From the NCBI GenBank assembly GCA_914767715.1, contig OU612072.1, positions 4,028,001-4,092,000 of the forward strand: 64,000 nucleotides of DNA. Reading direction: 5' to 3'. This DNA comes from Membranipora membranacea (lineage: Eukaryota > Bryozoa > Gymnolaemata > Cheilostomatida > Membraniporidae). This document shows, piece by piece, positions 26,401 to 36,013 of this stretch. The first letter of the stretch is position 1. Each line of letters begins with the position of its first letter. A model generated the notes under the pieces. It was not told where the DNA came from. It did not search any database and was given only the letters and a program-made list of their open reading frames with translations. The translations under genes were made by a program, and so were the position numbers.

Positions 26401-27734
26401 ACCGCCAGGATAGTAGACGACGCCATAGATGACAGATGATAGATTACCTTGACGTTGCAGCTTTATCCATAGTGATGAGACAGTAGGGCTGGTATATTGG
26501 GTTATTAGTTTGGTAGTCAGTGTAGATTTAGCATAGATGGCTACGACCCCTCCAGTTCGGTGTTTGCTTCTGTTTGAGGTGTAGAGTGTGTAGTCCGCTA
26601 TACCATAGATTTTCTCTCTGTCGTCATTCAACCATGTCTCTGTAAGATAAGTTCAAGACTGACCTAATTTGCGTGGATTTAAATTTGTGACTTACCCGGA
26701 GCGGCTTGTAACATTGACGAATAGGATCATGCTATCAAACTTGTTCTCATGAACACAGCTTGATGCAATAGCAAAATACCTACCGATTCAGTGGTAAAAT
26801 GTTATTACATCTGTGAAAAACAGGTATTATGGAGTGAAAATAAATTGATACACAGCAAAGTTCATGATCTACAATATGTGCCTGGATGGCATTTAAAATG
26901 GTAGAATACTTTATCTGATGTCAATGTTTTTAATGTTTAGAGGTGAAGACTGACTGCCCTGTTTATGGATGTGTTGATCCTGGCTGTAACAACCCCAAAA
27001 GAACATTCTTCACATTGGTGAGTGTGGGAACAACTACAATAAATGAGTGTTTTCTTGAGCATGTCTTATGCAGTTTTATAGTTGTGCCCACATTTATGTT
27101 TGTTAAGACAACTCCTACCTTGGAAGTTCATTCAAGACCATACAGACATTGGCCATTCAGATTAGGTAACTATCATTGGCCTTTCTCTGTGTCCAACAAC
27201 TGTACTTAGACAAGTAGCATCTGTGTTTTGAAGGATGATGGAACGCGCTGTGAAGGTTGTCCTAAATGCAGAAAGCGAGATGTCTGTCCGGCGGTAAAGT
27301 GCAAAGCAAAACGATGTCCGAGAGGAACTGTCAAGAAGCGCAAGTACAAAAGGGTATGTGTTTTTATTGAAATTGTCAATTGGAATATATAATGAGTGGA
27401 TCCAAATATCTAAAGGAGTAAGGAACAGCCCAGGTTTATACTCACTGACCCCTTGTTTTATATTTGCTCCCACTTTAGTGAGCATAAATTTTTGCCGGCT
27501 AAGATTAAGTAACCCTTTACTAGATAGACAAAACCATATATTCTGTGTATCATGTATGCTACTAGGTTGAACCATAAGTGGCTATGTTTTGAGCGTGTAA
27601 AATTAAGCTTGTGTAAAAGACTAAAGTGGTTCTAACTATTTTCACCCAAATCCTCTGTTATTGTGTTTTAGATTAATGGAGTTAGATGTAAGATGTGCTA
27701 CAAGTGTGTAACCAAGAAAAACAGGAAGAACTAG
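17471..27734 (+). CDS. Secreted protein with four six-cysteine repeats, 190 residues
   Basis: Seven exons: 17471-17530, 17805-17881, 18314-18427, 19008-19069, 26941-27017, 27234-27353 and 27672-27734. All have GT-AG borders and matching phases (0,2,2,1,0,0). The first exon is a signal peptide (MEKITLLLFAVLLAA). The mature chain has four repeats of C-x4-C-x4/6-C-x15-17-C-x2-C-x2-C: Cys 28-60, 64-99, 110-142 and 148-182. The half with C-x2-C-x2-C is preceded by a short Gly-containing turn (DGTRCEGCPKC, NGVRCKMCYKC). The C terminus is very basic. This resembles short antistasin/VWC-like extracellular modules, but I cannot assign it to one. Exons 2-4 and 5-7 mirror each other, suggesting a module duplication. 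AATAAA lies 10 bases after the stop (27744-27749). Intron 4 is 7.9 kb and full of mobile DNA. The gene structure is secure; the function is unknown. Confidence 0.85.
19102..19127 (+). repeat. (GATT)n microsatellite
   Basis: About six tandem gatt units lie just downstream of exon 4 of the cysteine-repeat gene. Confidence 0.85.
20155..20448 (-). mobile_element. Non-LTR retrotransposon endonuclease fragment
   Basis: The minus-strand frame encodes FILLGDCNINWNSSS, then LLQQVNGISYISHLGRESLLDH. The first fits the LLGDFNxDW motif of AP-type endonucleases of LINEs, the second the downstream TR-like and L(I)DHI motifs. It is truncated at both ends. The usual Phe of GDFN is Cys here. Confidence 0.6.
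22605..22651. repeat. GC-rich hairpin
   Basis: cagacttttgcccctcgcc at 22605-22623 pairs with ggcgagggaaagtctg at 22636-22651 across a 12-base loop, with small mismatches. It stands out in AT-rich surroundings, right beside the inverted-repeat arm that ends near 22585. Confidence 0.6.
24250..26640 (-). mobile_element. Frameshifted non-LTR (LINE) retrotransposon, endonuclease plus reverse transcriptase
   Basis: On the minus strand, the endonuclease part (26631-26152) has RTGGVVAIYAKS, SVIYGVVYYPGG and LLIHGDFNDLD. A linker (25898-25632) follows. The reverse transcriptase has NHGDFRPISLL, LLIDYSKAFDNMD, then in another frame MPQGSLLGPILCN, IIKYADDTTAY and FRLLGVTLD, ending around 24250. YADD shows the catalytic box is intact, but at least three frame changes split the protein. 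The layout (AP endonuclease then RT, no LTR) suggests a CR1/L2/Jockey-like clade; I cannot decide which. It lies antisense in intron 4 of the cysteine-repeat gene. Confidence 0.88.
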
Positions 27735-27743
27735 AAACATGAA

Positions 27744-27749
27744 AATAAA
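27744..27749 (+). promoter_or_regulatory. Polyadenylation signal AATAAA
   Basis: This canonical hexamer lies 10 bases after the stop codon of the cysteine-repeat gene, with no other AATAAA between. Confidence 0.55.
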
Positions 27750-28689
27750 TATCACCCACAGAAAATGACTGTTTAATTCTATTATGCTATCATACCTGGT
27801 GTCAAGAACAACATGGGAGCAAGCAATGTAAAGACGCAAAGAGAGATAGATGACCTTTAATTTATACAGTAAAAAACTACATCACTTGTTTCATTGACCC
27901 AGAGTGATCAAACCTGATATTAAGTTCTTGTTCTGCATAGTCAATAAAAGTTAATTCTTTAAATCTGTAAAGATGATCAATGTATTGAAGAATCTGGCTT
28001 GATTTTTTATGTAACCCTGCAACATGGTCTTTATACACTGGTGCAGTCGTAATGAATATGATATGTGAATGTTTTATGGTGGATGGGTTTTTCTCTTCTA
28101 AATCATCTGCATCGTTGACTGTATCAAGGCGTTGGTCGCATTCATTCTTGCACCAGCACTACTTTAAAGCCTATCAAGAAAACTAGACCATTGAATTTAA
28201 ATTTCACTTTCAATTGCTACAAACAGTTGTAAATGTCAAATATTTATACCGTACTAGAGTATGTATTAACTAAAGCCCAAAAGATAACTCAGCAGACAAA
28301 TATTTGTACCGAGAACTTGAATGCACATCATTTTTTTTTTATTTTCCCAAGATAATTCTAGCAATAATGGTAGCTTGGGCATGGGAAAATCCTATCCAGC
28401 TCATCATCACATGTCTGCTGGCTTTGTGGGGGGAGGGGGGATAATTTTGAAAATTTGTCAAATGCTATGTAGGGTGACCAAAAACAAGTATCACTCGATA
28501 CATATGGTATTTTCAATCAACATGCTTATGCCCGTGAATGGTGTCTTGTACAACGTCTTATGCTAATTAAACATTGCCGTAATGGCTGCGTGAGAATATA
28601 ATGTTGGATACCGGTAGACGGAGTAAAAGCTATCTTTGTTGACTAGGATAGTCTCACATGATATTTACACAGTGTATATTACTACTATC

Positions 28690-29800
28690 ATGATTTTTAA
28701 GGGTTTTCACTGCCGGGAAAGTGAAGTTTTTTTCATGCTTCGAATTCAGGGAACACTCGGTGAGTTAATTCATCGCTCATTATGAGTCCTGCTATTCAAA
28801 GTGACAAAAAATAAAAAATTTCCTGAATGTTTTGTACACCTACTCATAATGTTTACCATTCATGCTGACAGTCCTGAGGATCGCATTTGATCATTAAATT
28901 ATTTCATGACAAGGCTACAATATATATGTTGACACATTTAAATTAATTTAAATGTCACTAAAAAGTCATTAATTTTGCTGAAAAATCTGTGTAATGTCAG
29001 AAATTTTCCATGTGATGTACAAAAGTTTGTGAGCTTGATTAATTAATAACTTCATCAAACAACTTGCTTTGATCAAGTTATGACTTATCAATTTTTGTTT
29101 TGAGCTTGAGAGTGCCCTGCACTACCCCCTGGTACAATTGGGACATGTGTAGAAGCCTGCTTGTAAAATTTAATATGATACATTTATGACAAGCATGGAG
29201 TGAAAATCATATTAAAAGTTCATTTCCTACCAGTTGTATCTATTCCTAGATGTGGATGAACTTGTCATTTAAAATGATACAATTTCACTTATATCAAAAT
29301 TGTCCTTGTCTAGTGTGAAAACTGACTGCCTGATCTTAGATGTCGTATTCCCGGCTGCAACCGCCCAGAAACATTCTTATCATTGGTGAGTAGGAACTAG
29401 TTAACAATAATTGAGTGTTTTTTTGTGTGTGCTAAGTTGTTAATATTTGCCCCTGCATCGATGCTTGATCAGACAACTACCACACTAAAAGTTTATGGTC
29501 TGCCATGTAAGACTGTCCATACATTGACCATTCAGTTGAAGATAATATTATGAACCTTTCTTGGTGTCCAATATCTGTTTGTAATCTGATAAACTCTGTG
29601 TTTTGAAGGATGATGGAACATGCTGTGAAGGATGATGGGACGCGCTGTGAAAGTTGTCCAAAATGTAGAAAGTGGGATGTCTGTCCCATGGTGGAGTGCA
29701 AAGTGAAACAATGTCCAAGAGGAATTCAGTCAAGAAGCAAAATATCAAATGAGTTTGTAACCAGGCACATTTTGTCAAGTGGTGTAGGATAAGATCAATC
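28690..29800 (+). pseudogene. Broken partial copy of the cysteine-repeat gene, with a WAP-exon relic
   Basis: Pieces are colinear with the intact gene. About 28690-28760 matches exon 4 and its donor (gtgagttaa). 29107-29170 is a WAP exon relic (one-base loss and stop; the alternative frame reads ECPALPPGTIGTCVEAC). 29320-29385 matches exon 5 with a one-base frameshift (VKTDC, then RCRIPGCN). About 29610-29760 matches exon 6 (DDGTRCESCPKCRKWDVC) with a 22-base tandem duplication at its start and no usable 3' end. Intron sequence between the pieces also aligns loosely with that of the gene. It is a non-functional tandem duplicate; some exons may still be transcribed. Confidence 0.75.
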
Positions 29801-29819
29801 AAATTGTTATTCAACCATG

Positions 29820-30290
29820 AAGCTACCCAGATAAAAAAAACCTAATTTGTAGGTTATATAGAGTATACCATGGATGGATCATCTAGCTGTTCTGGCAAAT
29901 ACACAATCCAAGCCTACACACTTGCCTTATCCCGTTAAACCATCGATGTGCGCCTTGTTTAATGGTATGACAATTGTCCAGAACTGGGCAATCATGCAGC
30001 AAGGGACAGGTCTGTGCTTGTACTAAGGGGTCGCATTGCAGTTGGCATCCATTACAGAGCTCTGAATTCTGAAAAGATAAATTTATGCATATTTTAAGAA
30101 GAAAAGGCTGTTAATGTAAGAATCAACTAAGTGTTGCACCTCAGTCATACCAGTAATCCCAGTGCTCAGTCTTCCTTGTTAATATTTATTTCTTTTAAAA
30201 AGAACTGAAGAAAAAAGTTTCTATTGGCCTGCATTATCTATTGTTGGTTAAAATCACAAGTCTGTCTCTGTCTGAACACTGAGAAATACA
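29820..30290. other. Region without a supported gene
   Basis: Short stretch between the pseudogene and the SINE cluster; no motif recognised. Confidence 0.5.
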
Positions 30291-30294
30291 TGTG

Positions 30295-30470
30295 CCACCA
30301 CATCCACCATATTTGGTGCCAAGCTGCTCTCAGTTTTAAAGCCGGTCGGACACTGGGGTGTATATTGAGCTCATTAGTCGGAAGACTGCAGAACCCGAGA
30401 CCATGAAAGCTTGCGTGTAAGAGGGCAGGTGCTCTAACCAAATGAGCTACCTCCTACTCCATATTTTGAT
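30295..30470 (-). repeat. tRNA-derived SINE (family A)
   Basis: The minus strand begins ggagtaggaggtagctcatt, an A-box-like start, followed by tggttagagcacc and a weak B box (cgggttctgcag). Its distal end (ctgagagcagcttggc) is shared with the copy at 2960-3110. Confidence 0.65.
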
Positions 30471-30498
30471 TTCGAGTGCATCCACTAACCAACATAGA

Positions 30499-30752
30499 CT
30501 TAATTATAATAATAATAATATTTCTATCCAAAGCCCCTTTTCGGGGCAAATACGAATATGCTTACAGTAATAAGAATTATCACATCTATTTAGCGCACTC
30601 CTGTACAAGGTAGGGATGGACAAGCTAGGCTATTGTCCGGAGAGCTCACCTCCTTATGCAGCATGGGTAGTGACCGGGATTCGAACCTGCAACTCTCAAA
30701 TTGAGAAGTTTGAGTCCTAACCACTAAGCCACCCTGCCTGCCTGCCTTACAT
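30499..30752 (-). repeat. tRNA-derived SINE (family B) with (ATT)n tail
   Basis: On the minus strand there is an excellent A box (gtggcttagtggttagg), an anticodon-like hairpin (ctcaaa/tttgag) and a perfect B box (ggttcgaatcc). A body of about 150 bases follows, with a tail of tandem att units at about 30500-30520. The T stem does not pair, so it is a SINE head, not a working tRNA gene. Confidence 0.75.
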
Positions 30753-30779
30753 GGTAAATGTATGTGTACCAATCAACAA

Positions 30780-32820
30780 GGTTACAGAGTGAACCGTGGG
30801 AACAGGTCAGCAGTGTTGGACACCTTTCTGTAAAACACAGCCGGTCATTGAGTTTTGCATATATTTAGGGGATTTCCTTTTATAGATCTTAAGCCACATT
30901 CCTCTGGAGGGTATGAAAGGGTCATAGGTTCAGGTCAAAATCAAGATGATAATAACCAAAACTGATAAAATACAGTGGATTAATACCTCATGGGATACAA
31001 TGGAGGCAAAGAATCAGTATTCAGGTATTGCCTCTTTACTCAGATAGTCATAAATGGATGAAGACCTTCCTTGATTACTGCTAATACACAGATGCAATAT
31101 GTAACTACTTATAGTTGAGAACAGATATCTTAAAAATTACTTTCACTGCCCTACAATAATGGAAAATAATTTGAAGGTAACAGTATAAATTATGTATAAT
31201 ATTCAAGGAGGCAGATAGGTTTTCCTACTACAGCCTTGATCCTATCCTTCAGTTTAGCTTACTTCTCTCACTGGATGGACTAAATCCAGATAAACTGCTT
31301 CTATTTACAGCATCAACTTTGAACCGCTATAAGATATAAAAGCAAACATTGCGCAGAAGGTCATTTAAAATTCCTTTCATTTGAATAACCACAGTCTCAT
31401 GTCAAGCTGTTTTATTAATATCCCTTAAGTGAGTGTGTCATTAGCAGAAAAACACTTTATAGGCACCTGTCTGCAGTTTTGAATAAATTTCTTCAGTAAC
31501 AGATTTAAAATTCTGATGAATCATCATCCTGCATAACTGTCAACTCTTATGCCATGTGGTCCTGGAGTATATAATAACTACAGCTGAAAAAACTTTGTGT
31601 GTAACAAGAATCAGTAAGTAAAGAGTTCAAACTCAAAACTTGGTAGCATATCTTCTCATTTTTTTACTTTTTTTAAGAAACTTAGAAATTTGGTAGCATG
31701 GAAAATCTTTATCTTACACAGCTCAGCCATCTCATGTCTGCTGAGCTGTGTAAGGTGGTGATCCTATCAAATTTTTTTAGTTTTCTATGTAATATAATTT
31801 TTTGTCCAGCAACCCTTATCATTCCATATTTTTGATACTCTCAATCAACAAGCAGCTGCCTCATACATCATGTTATACTAATCAAACTGTTATCAAAATG
31901 CTGTAACTTTACAGGCTCCTATATTACAACAATCGTATTAATGGCTATATGAGAAACAAAACCAACAATACAGAATTGTCGCTTGGCACAGTATTTTCAC
32001 AAGTTAAACTTGCAATATAACAAAGCGCCAACTAGTATATTGTGGAAGATCAGTGCCAGGTGTAATCACCATGCTGCTGCAAAACTGAGTGGTCATTACG
32101 GTGCTAGTATCTATATATCCTCAAACATATAACTGTCTAAAAGAAAACTTACCCCAATAAGAGAAATAGCAAATTAAATCAATGTAATAGTAGATAGAGT
32201 CTAGTACCTCAAGTCGCCATGGTCGTAGCAAACTGATTGATCTAAATCGGTAATTATCCCAATTTATAATTTATGTGAAATAATTTCTGAAATTTTTCGC
32301 TGACAGATGAGCTTTGCAAAAAACATCCCATATAAATAGGACTGCTCTAACATAGAAAAACTTGGTTTTGGTTGGTGAGCCAATAGTATACAATTTTAAT
32401 AAGTTTTGATTAGAAGATTATCAAGGAAAATGGTTTAGGCGGCTGCATCCAAGTGATACCAAAGCAATGGAGTAAATACCATTGACTATCAAATAGTGAC
32501 ACCAAGAATGTTTGATATACATAGGTACCACCATAAGCTGTAGGTTTATAGCGAGGTGAAGGTTGTTGTGTGGAAGGGCAAAGGGTTGTCAAACAATTAT
32601 TTTGCAGTTGTAGATATCTTGTGATTTGTATTTTATAAGGATAAAACGATGACTTTTTATTGATACTGGGTACTACGGTTTCATTTCCTACCAGAATAAG
32701 GAAAGTTGGTGTGCCTTAATTCATTGTTAGGCTTTTTTGCATTGATAGCGATGTGGACAAACCATTGAATTCCATATCTGGAATAGCATCATTAGCTTTC
32801 TTTTGCAAAACAAAGGGCTT
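30780..32820. other. Region without a supported gene
   Basis: AT-rich, with only short open frames and one perfect hairpin (31713-31754). Confidence 0.5.
31713..31754. repeat. Perfect 15-bp inverted repeat (hairpin)
   Basis: cttacacagctcagc at 31713-31727 is the exact reverse complement of gctgagctgtgtaag at 31740-31754, with a 12-base loop. Flanking sequences (aatttggtagcatgg on the left, atcctatcaaattt on the right) are also partly complementary, so this may be the heart of a small foldback element. Confidence 0.7.
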
Positions 32821-32827
32821 GCAAAAA

Positions 32828-32963
32828 TAGCCAGTCCCTAGTAGCAATCTAGAAATGCCCTAATCATCGACACTGTAGGGGTATAATTACTGTTTGCAAT
32901 TTTGTAAACAAGACAATTTCTCAGGCTAATTATTCATGCTACTAGGGACAGCCAATCAGATAA
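32828..32963. repeat. Short MITE-like element
   Basis: The left end tagccagtccctagtagca and the right end tgctactagggacagcca form terminal inverted repeats of about 18 bp around about 100 bp of noncoding sequence. A diverged inverted relative lies at about 57190-57290 (gattggctgtccctattact followed by agcatgaatt). Confidence 0.5.
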
Positions 32964-33054
32964 CAGTCAGATGTGTCCCTGTGTTTAGTGTCCTAACCGT
33001 ATAACGCTATGATACTATTTCCATTCTAAGAGAAGAATCTAATTCAGTGGGACA

Positions 33055-33720
33055 AACACACCAAAGCATGTCATGAGTGGCAATTAGTAGGTAATCCAAG
33101 TTCTCCGGAAACTATGTTGAGTTCTGACCTCCCAACAGCGCCATGGAAGGAAGTTGCGGTAGATCATTTTGGTCCATTTGGTCATTCTAGCCAGTACTTG
33201 CTTGTTGTTATTGACTACTTTAGTAGGTATTTTGAGTGAATTCCGGTGAAATCGACCAGTGCTGCAACGACACTAAAAATATTAGATGAAGTTTTTCAAA
33301 CTCATGGAATCCCACAGTACTTGAAAAGTGATTCAGGACCAGCTTTCATCTCGGAGGATTTTAAGGAAATTCTGTGAGAATTTGGCAATTAAACACAGCA
33401 GGGGTACACCTAAGTGGCCTCAAGGTAATGGTCTTGTTGAATCATCGATGAAGTCCATAAGGAAAAGGCTTCAAAAAGCCGTGACTACAGGAAAAGATTG
33501 GGGAAGTGAACTCCACAAGTAATTATTTTCTTATAGAAATACAGCCCATCCTGCGACTGGTAAGAGTCCAGCAGAATTATCATTTGGTCGTAAGCTGCGT
33601 ACCAAATTACCCATGTACGATAATGATATAAGTTAGATGGTATTCAGGTCAGACAGCATGACCAAGACCAAGACCAAGACCAAGAGACTATGCAATGACA
33701 ATCTTATTTTAGGTAGATTC
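33055..33720 (+). mobile_element. Decayed Ty3/Gypsy-like integrase
   Basis: It encodes a CHEW relic of the HHCC zinc region, EVAVDHFGPFG, YLLVVIDYFSRYFE, a stop, then ILDEVFQTHGIPQYLKSDSG, frame breaks, KWPQGNGLVESSMKSIRK, and YRNTAHPATGKSPAELSFGR. This is the integrase core (D, D, E motifs) and the C-terminal region of Gypsy-type retroelements. At least three stops or frameshifts are present. A short (caagac)n tract follows at about 33660. Confidence 0.82.
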
Positions 33721-36010
33721 TAACAACCATAAACAAATTCATATGTTTATGCTAACAACTTAAGCTCACCTCTCTCGCACCTGTTGCTTGTGCGATTAAA
33801 TCTCAAGCCATTAGGACACTCACAGCTCATGCCATCTTGGAACCAGATGAGCATGAACATATCCCTTCCAGGCAGTCAGCAAGCGGAATGTCTTCCAAAT
33901 CTTTATAAGCCGCTTCTCCACCACACACATCTCCATTTCTTACTCCGACAGGCCCTGTTTTACGAACATTATAATATAAATAGTTATTTACTTATTTATG
34001 CTAAAGCAAAATGCGTGTGAAAAATCAGAAGGATTGTTGTCCACTTATTTAATCTAATGTTTTCCAGCAAAGATTGGTGTATGTATCAATGTTGTAATGT
34101 CATATCAGAACATAAAACCGAAAGGAGCAAGAAGAAGTGATACAACACCAAAACACAAAGTATAGTCATCTAACAATTAATATTTTCTTTCCATAATATT
34201 ATATCTGTTTTCTTTTGGCTATCAGGCCATGGTCTGGTATGATCTATGAGCCAATGTATAAAAACAAAGAATGTAAAAACAAAGGTATCCTTGTGGTGGA
34301 TGGTTATTGCCTCAAGTTGAAAATTTGATCTGTAAAATTTCTTAAAAATCTTCTAAACGAATTGATGGTATGGATGTCTCTCATTGTTTGGATCTTCACA
34401 ACTTAATACTGCTTACATTGAAAAACTTGAGTCATATTAATCCTCAATTGGGAGTGTCACCAATTTCTTTCCATTGGTATGACAGTACTCGAGTGTCATG
34501 TTATTTTAATGCTGTGTCTTGTTCATCTTGGCGATACCGAAAACTTATTCCGAATCAAAATCTGCTTTTATCATCACATATTTATAGCCCCACAGTCTTT
34601 CTTAGCCACAGTGAACATGCCACGCTATTAGAAAAACGAAACATGAGGGCAACACACCAAGTACATTAGCTACCTAACAGACAACATACTACTATACTAC
34701 ATACTACATCATTTATGTTTCACTGTCTTTTTACAAACTACAATGCCAGGATGTCTGAGGGTCGAGTTGTTGGGTATCAAGGGAGATGAACCTTGATACT
34801 TGGCTTATTGGTGGCCTTGATACTTGACCATTTGTCTGATTAGCTATTGCACGGGCGCGAGAAAGTGCACCAAAGCCAGCTGGTACATTTTTATTCCCCA
34901 AGTACTCATGGAGATATAGTGAGAGTACCATCTGGCTCCTCTCCCCTCCAACAGCCAATCAGAGCGGAGCAGGTAAAGGGATCACGTTGGAATGACTATT
35001 CTCGTTTAATTATATCGACAACAATTTTAAAAAAGAAGCTTAGCTTTGCCATCGCTTTGGTCCTGCACTTTGGTTACAAGACAGTTTGGAGTCAATGTGC
35101 ATCACTAATGGTCTCAGAAGGTGCAATTATACATTCACCAGTAGGCAAAACCTATGCAGCGTTACGATCAGTATATAACAGAGGTGATTTGGCATGATGA
35201 TAGCACTGAAGACACCTTCAAGTTACTAGTTCCAAGTATTATATTAAGAACATGAACTCCATCCCTTACTTTTCTTTTTTGGAGAAAACAAATAAACAAT
35301 TACTAAATAAATGAGTATAACATACCTGTGGCTATCCAAAATAAGTTTATTAAACAGCTCATCCCTCCTGAGTTACCACACCATATCCAGGTAAAATATT
35401 TATAGTTAAGAGTTAAGAGCCTAAGAGTTGGATGCCTTTTCAAATTTTAGGACATCAAATACAGATTAATTGAGGCCACCATAGGTTTCAGACTGAGAAC
35501 TCCACTGTGTGGCTTTGAGGGCATTACTTTACATGTGATTGCACAGTCCAAACATTTTAATTGAATGAGCTGAGGCTAGAAAAGCTGCTACTCTTTCACA
35601 TCAAACTCTTTGGTTAAACAACCTGTATAATTGTCGCCAATAGCCATTACTCAAACATGCTGTATGCTGCTTTTGTCTGAGACGTGTCAAACAGCACAGC
35701 GAACAATGGCGACAAAGTTGGATGACCTCAATCGGCAAACTCAAATAAAAGATCACCATCTGTATTTAATGGTTTAGCTTATCCGCCAAGGCAGCCATCA
35801 CTGGCTAATGTATTCAATTATTGCTGTGACTGTCCATCAATGTTACGTGGTTTCATGGTAGACAATATAATAAGATCATGTTCTTGCAACCTAAGCCTTT
35901 ATTAATTATTACCACCGTCATACTATTTACTATACTTTTTAGAAAACTTGAATAAACTAATTTCAGGAAGTGAAGCTCAGAAAAGCAAGCTCACCATATT
36001 AGTCAGCTAA
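33721..36010. other. Region without a supported gene
   Basis: Open frames such as 34370-34669 and 34847-35197 have no motif and no splice partners that I can link. Confidence 0.45.
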
Positions 36011-36013
36011 TAG

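Noticed and set aside
30590-30752. tRNA gene on the minus strand
   Set aside because: A and B boxes and an anticodon-like hairpin are present, but the T stem and acceptor stem do not pair and an (ATT)n-tailed body follows, so it is a SINE.
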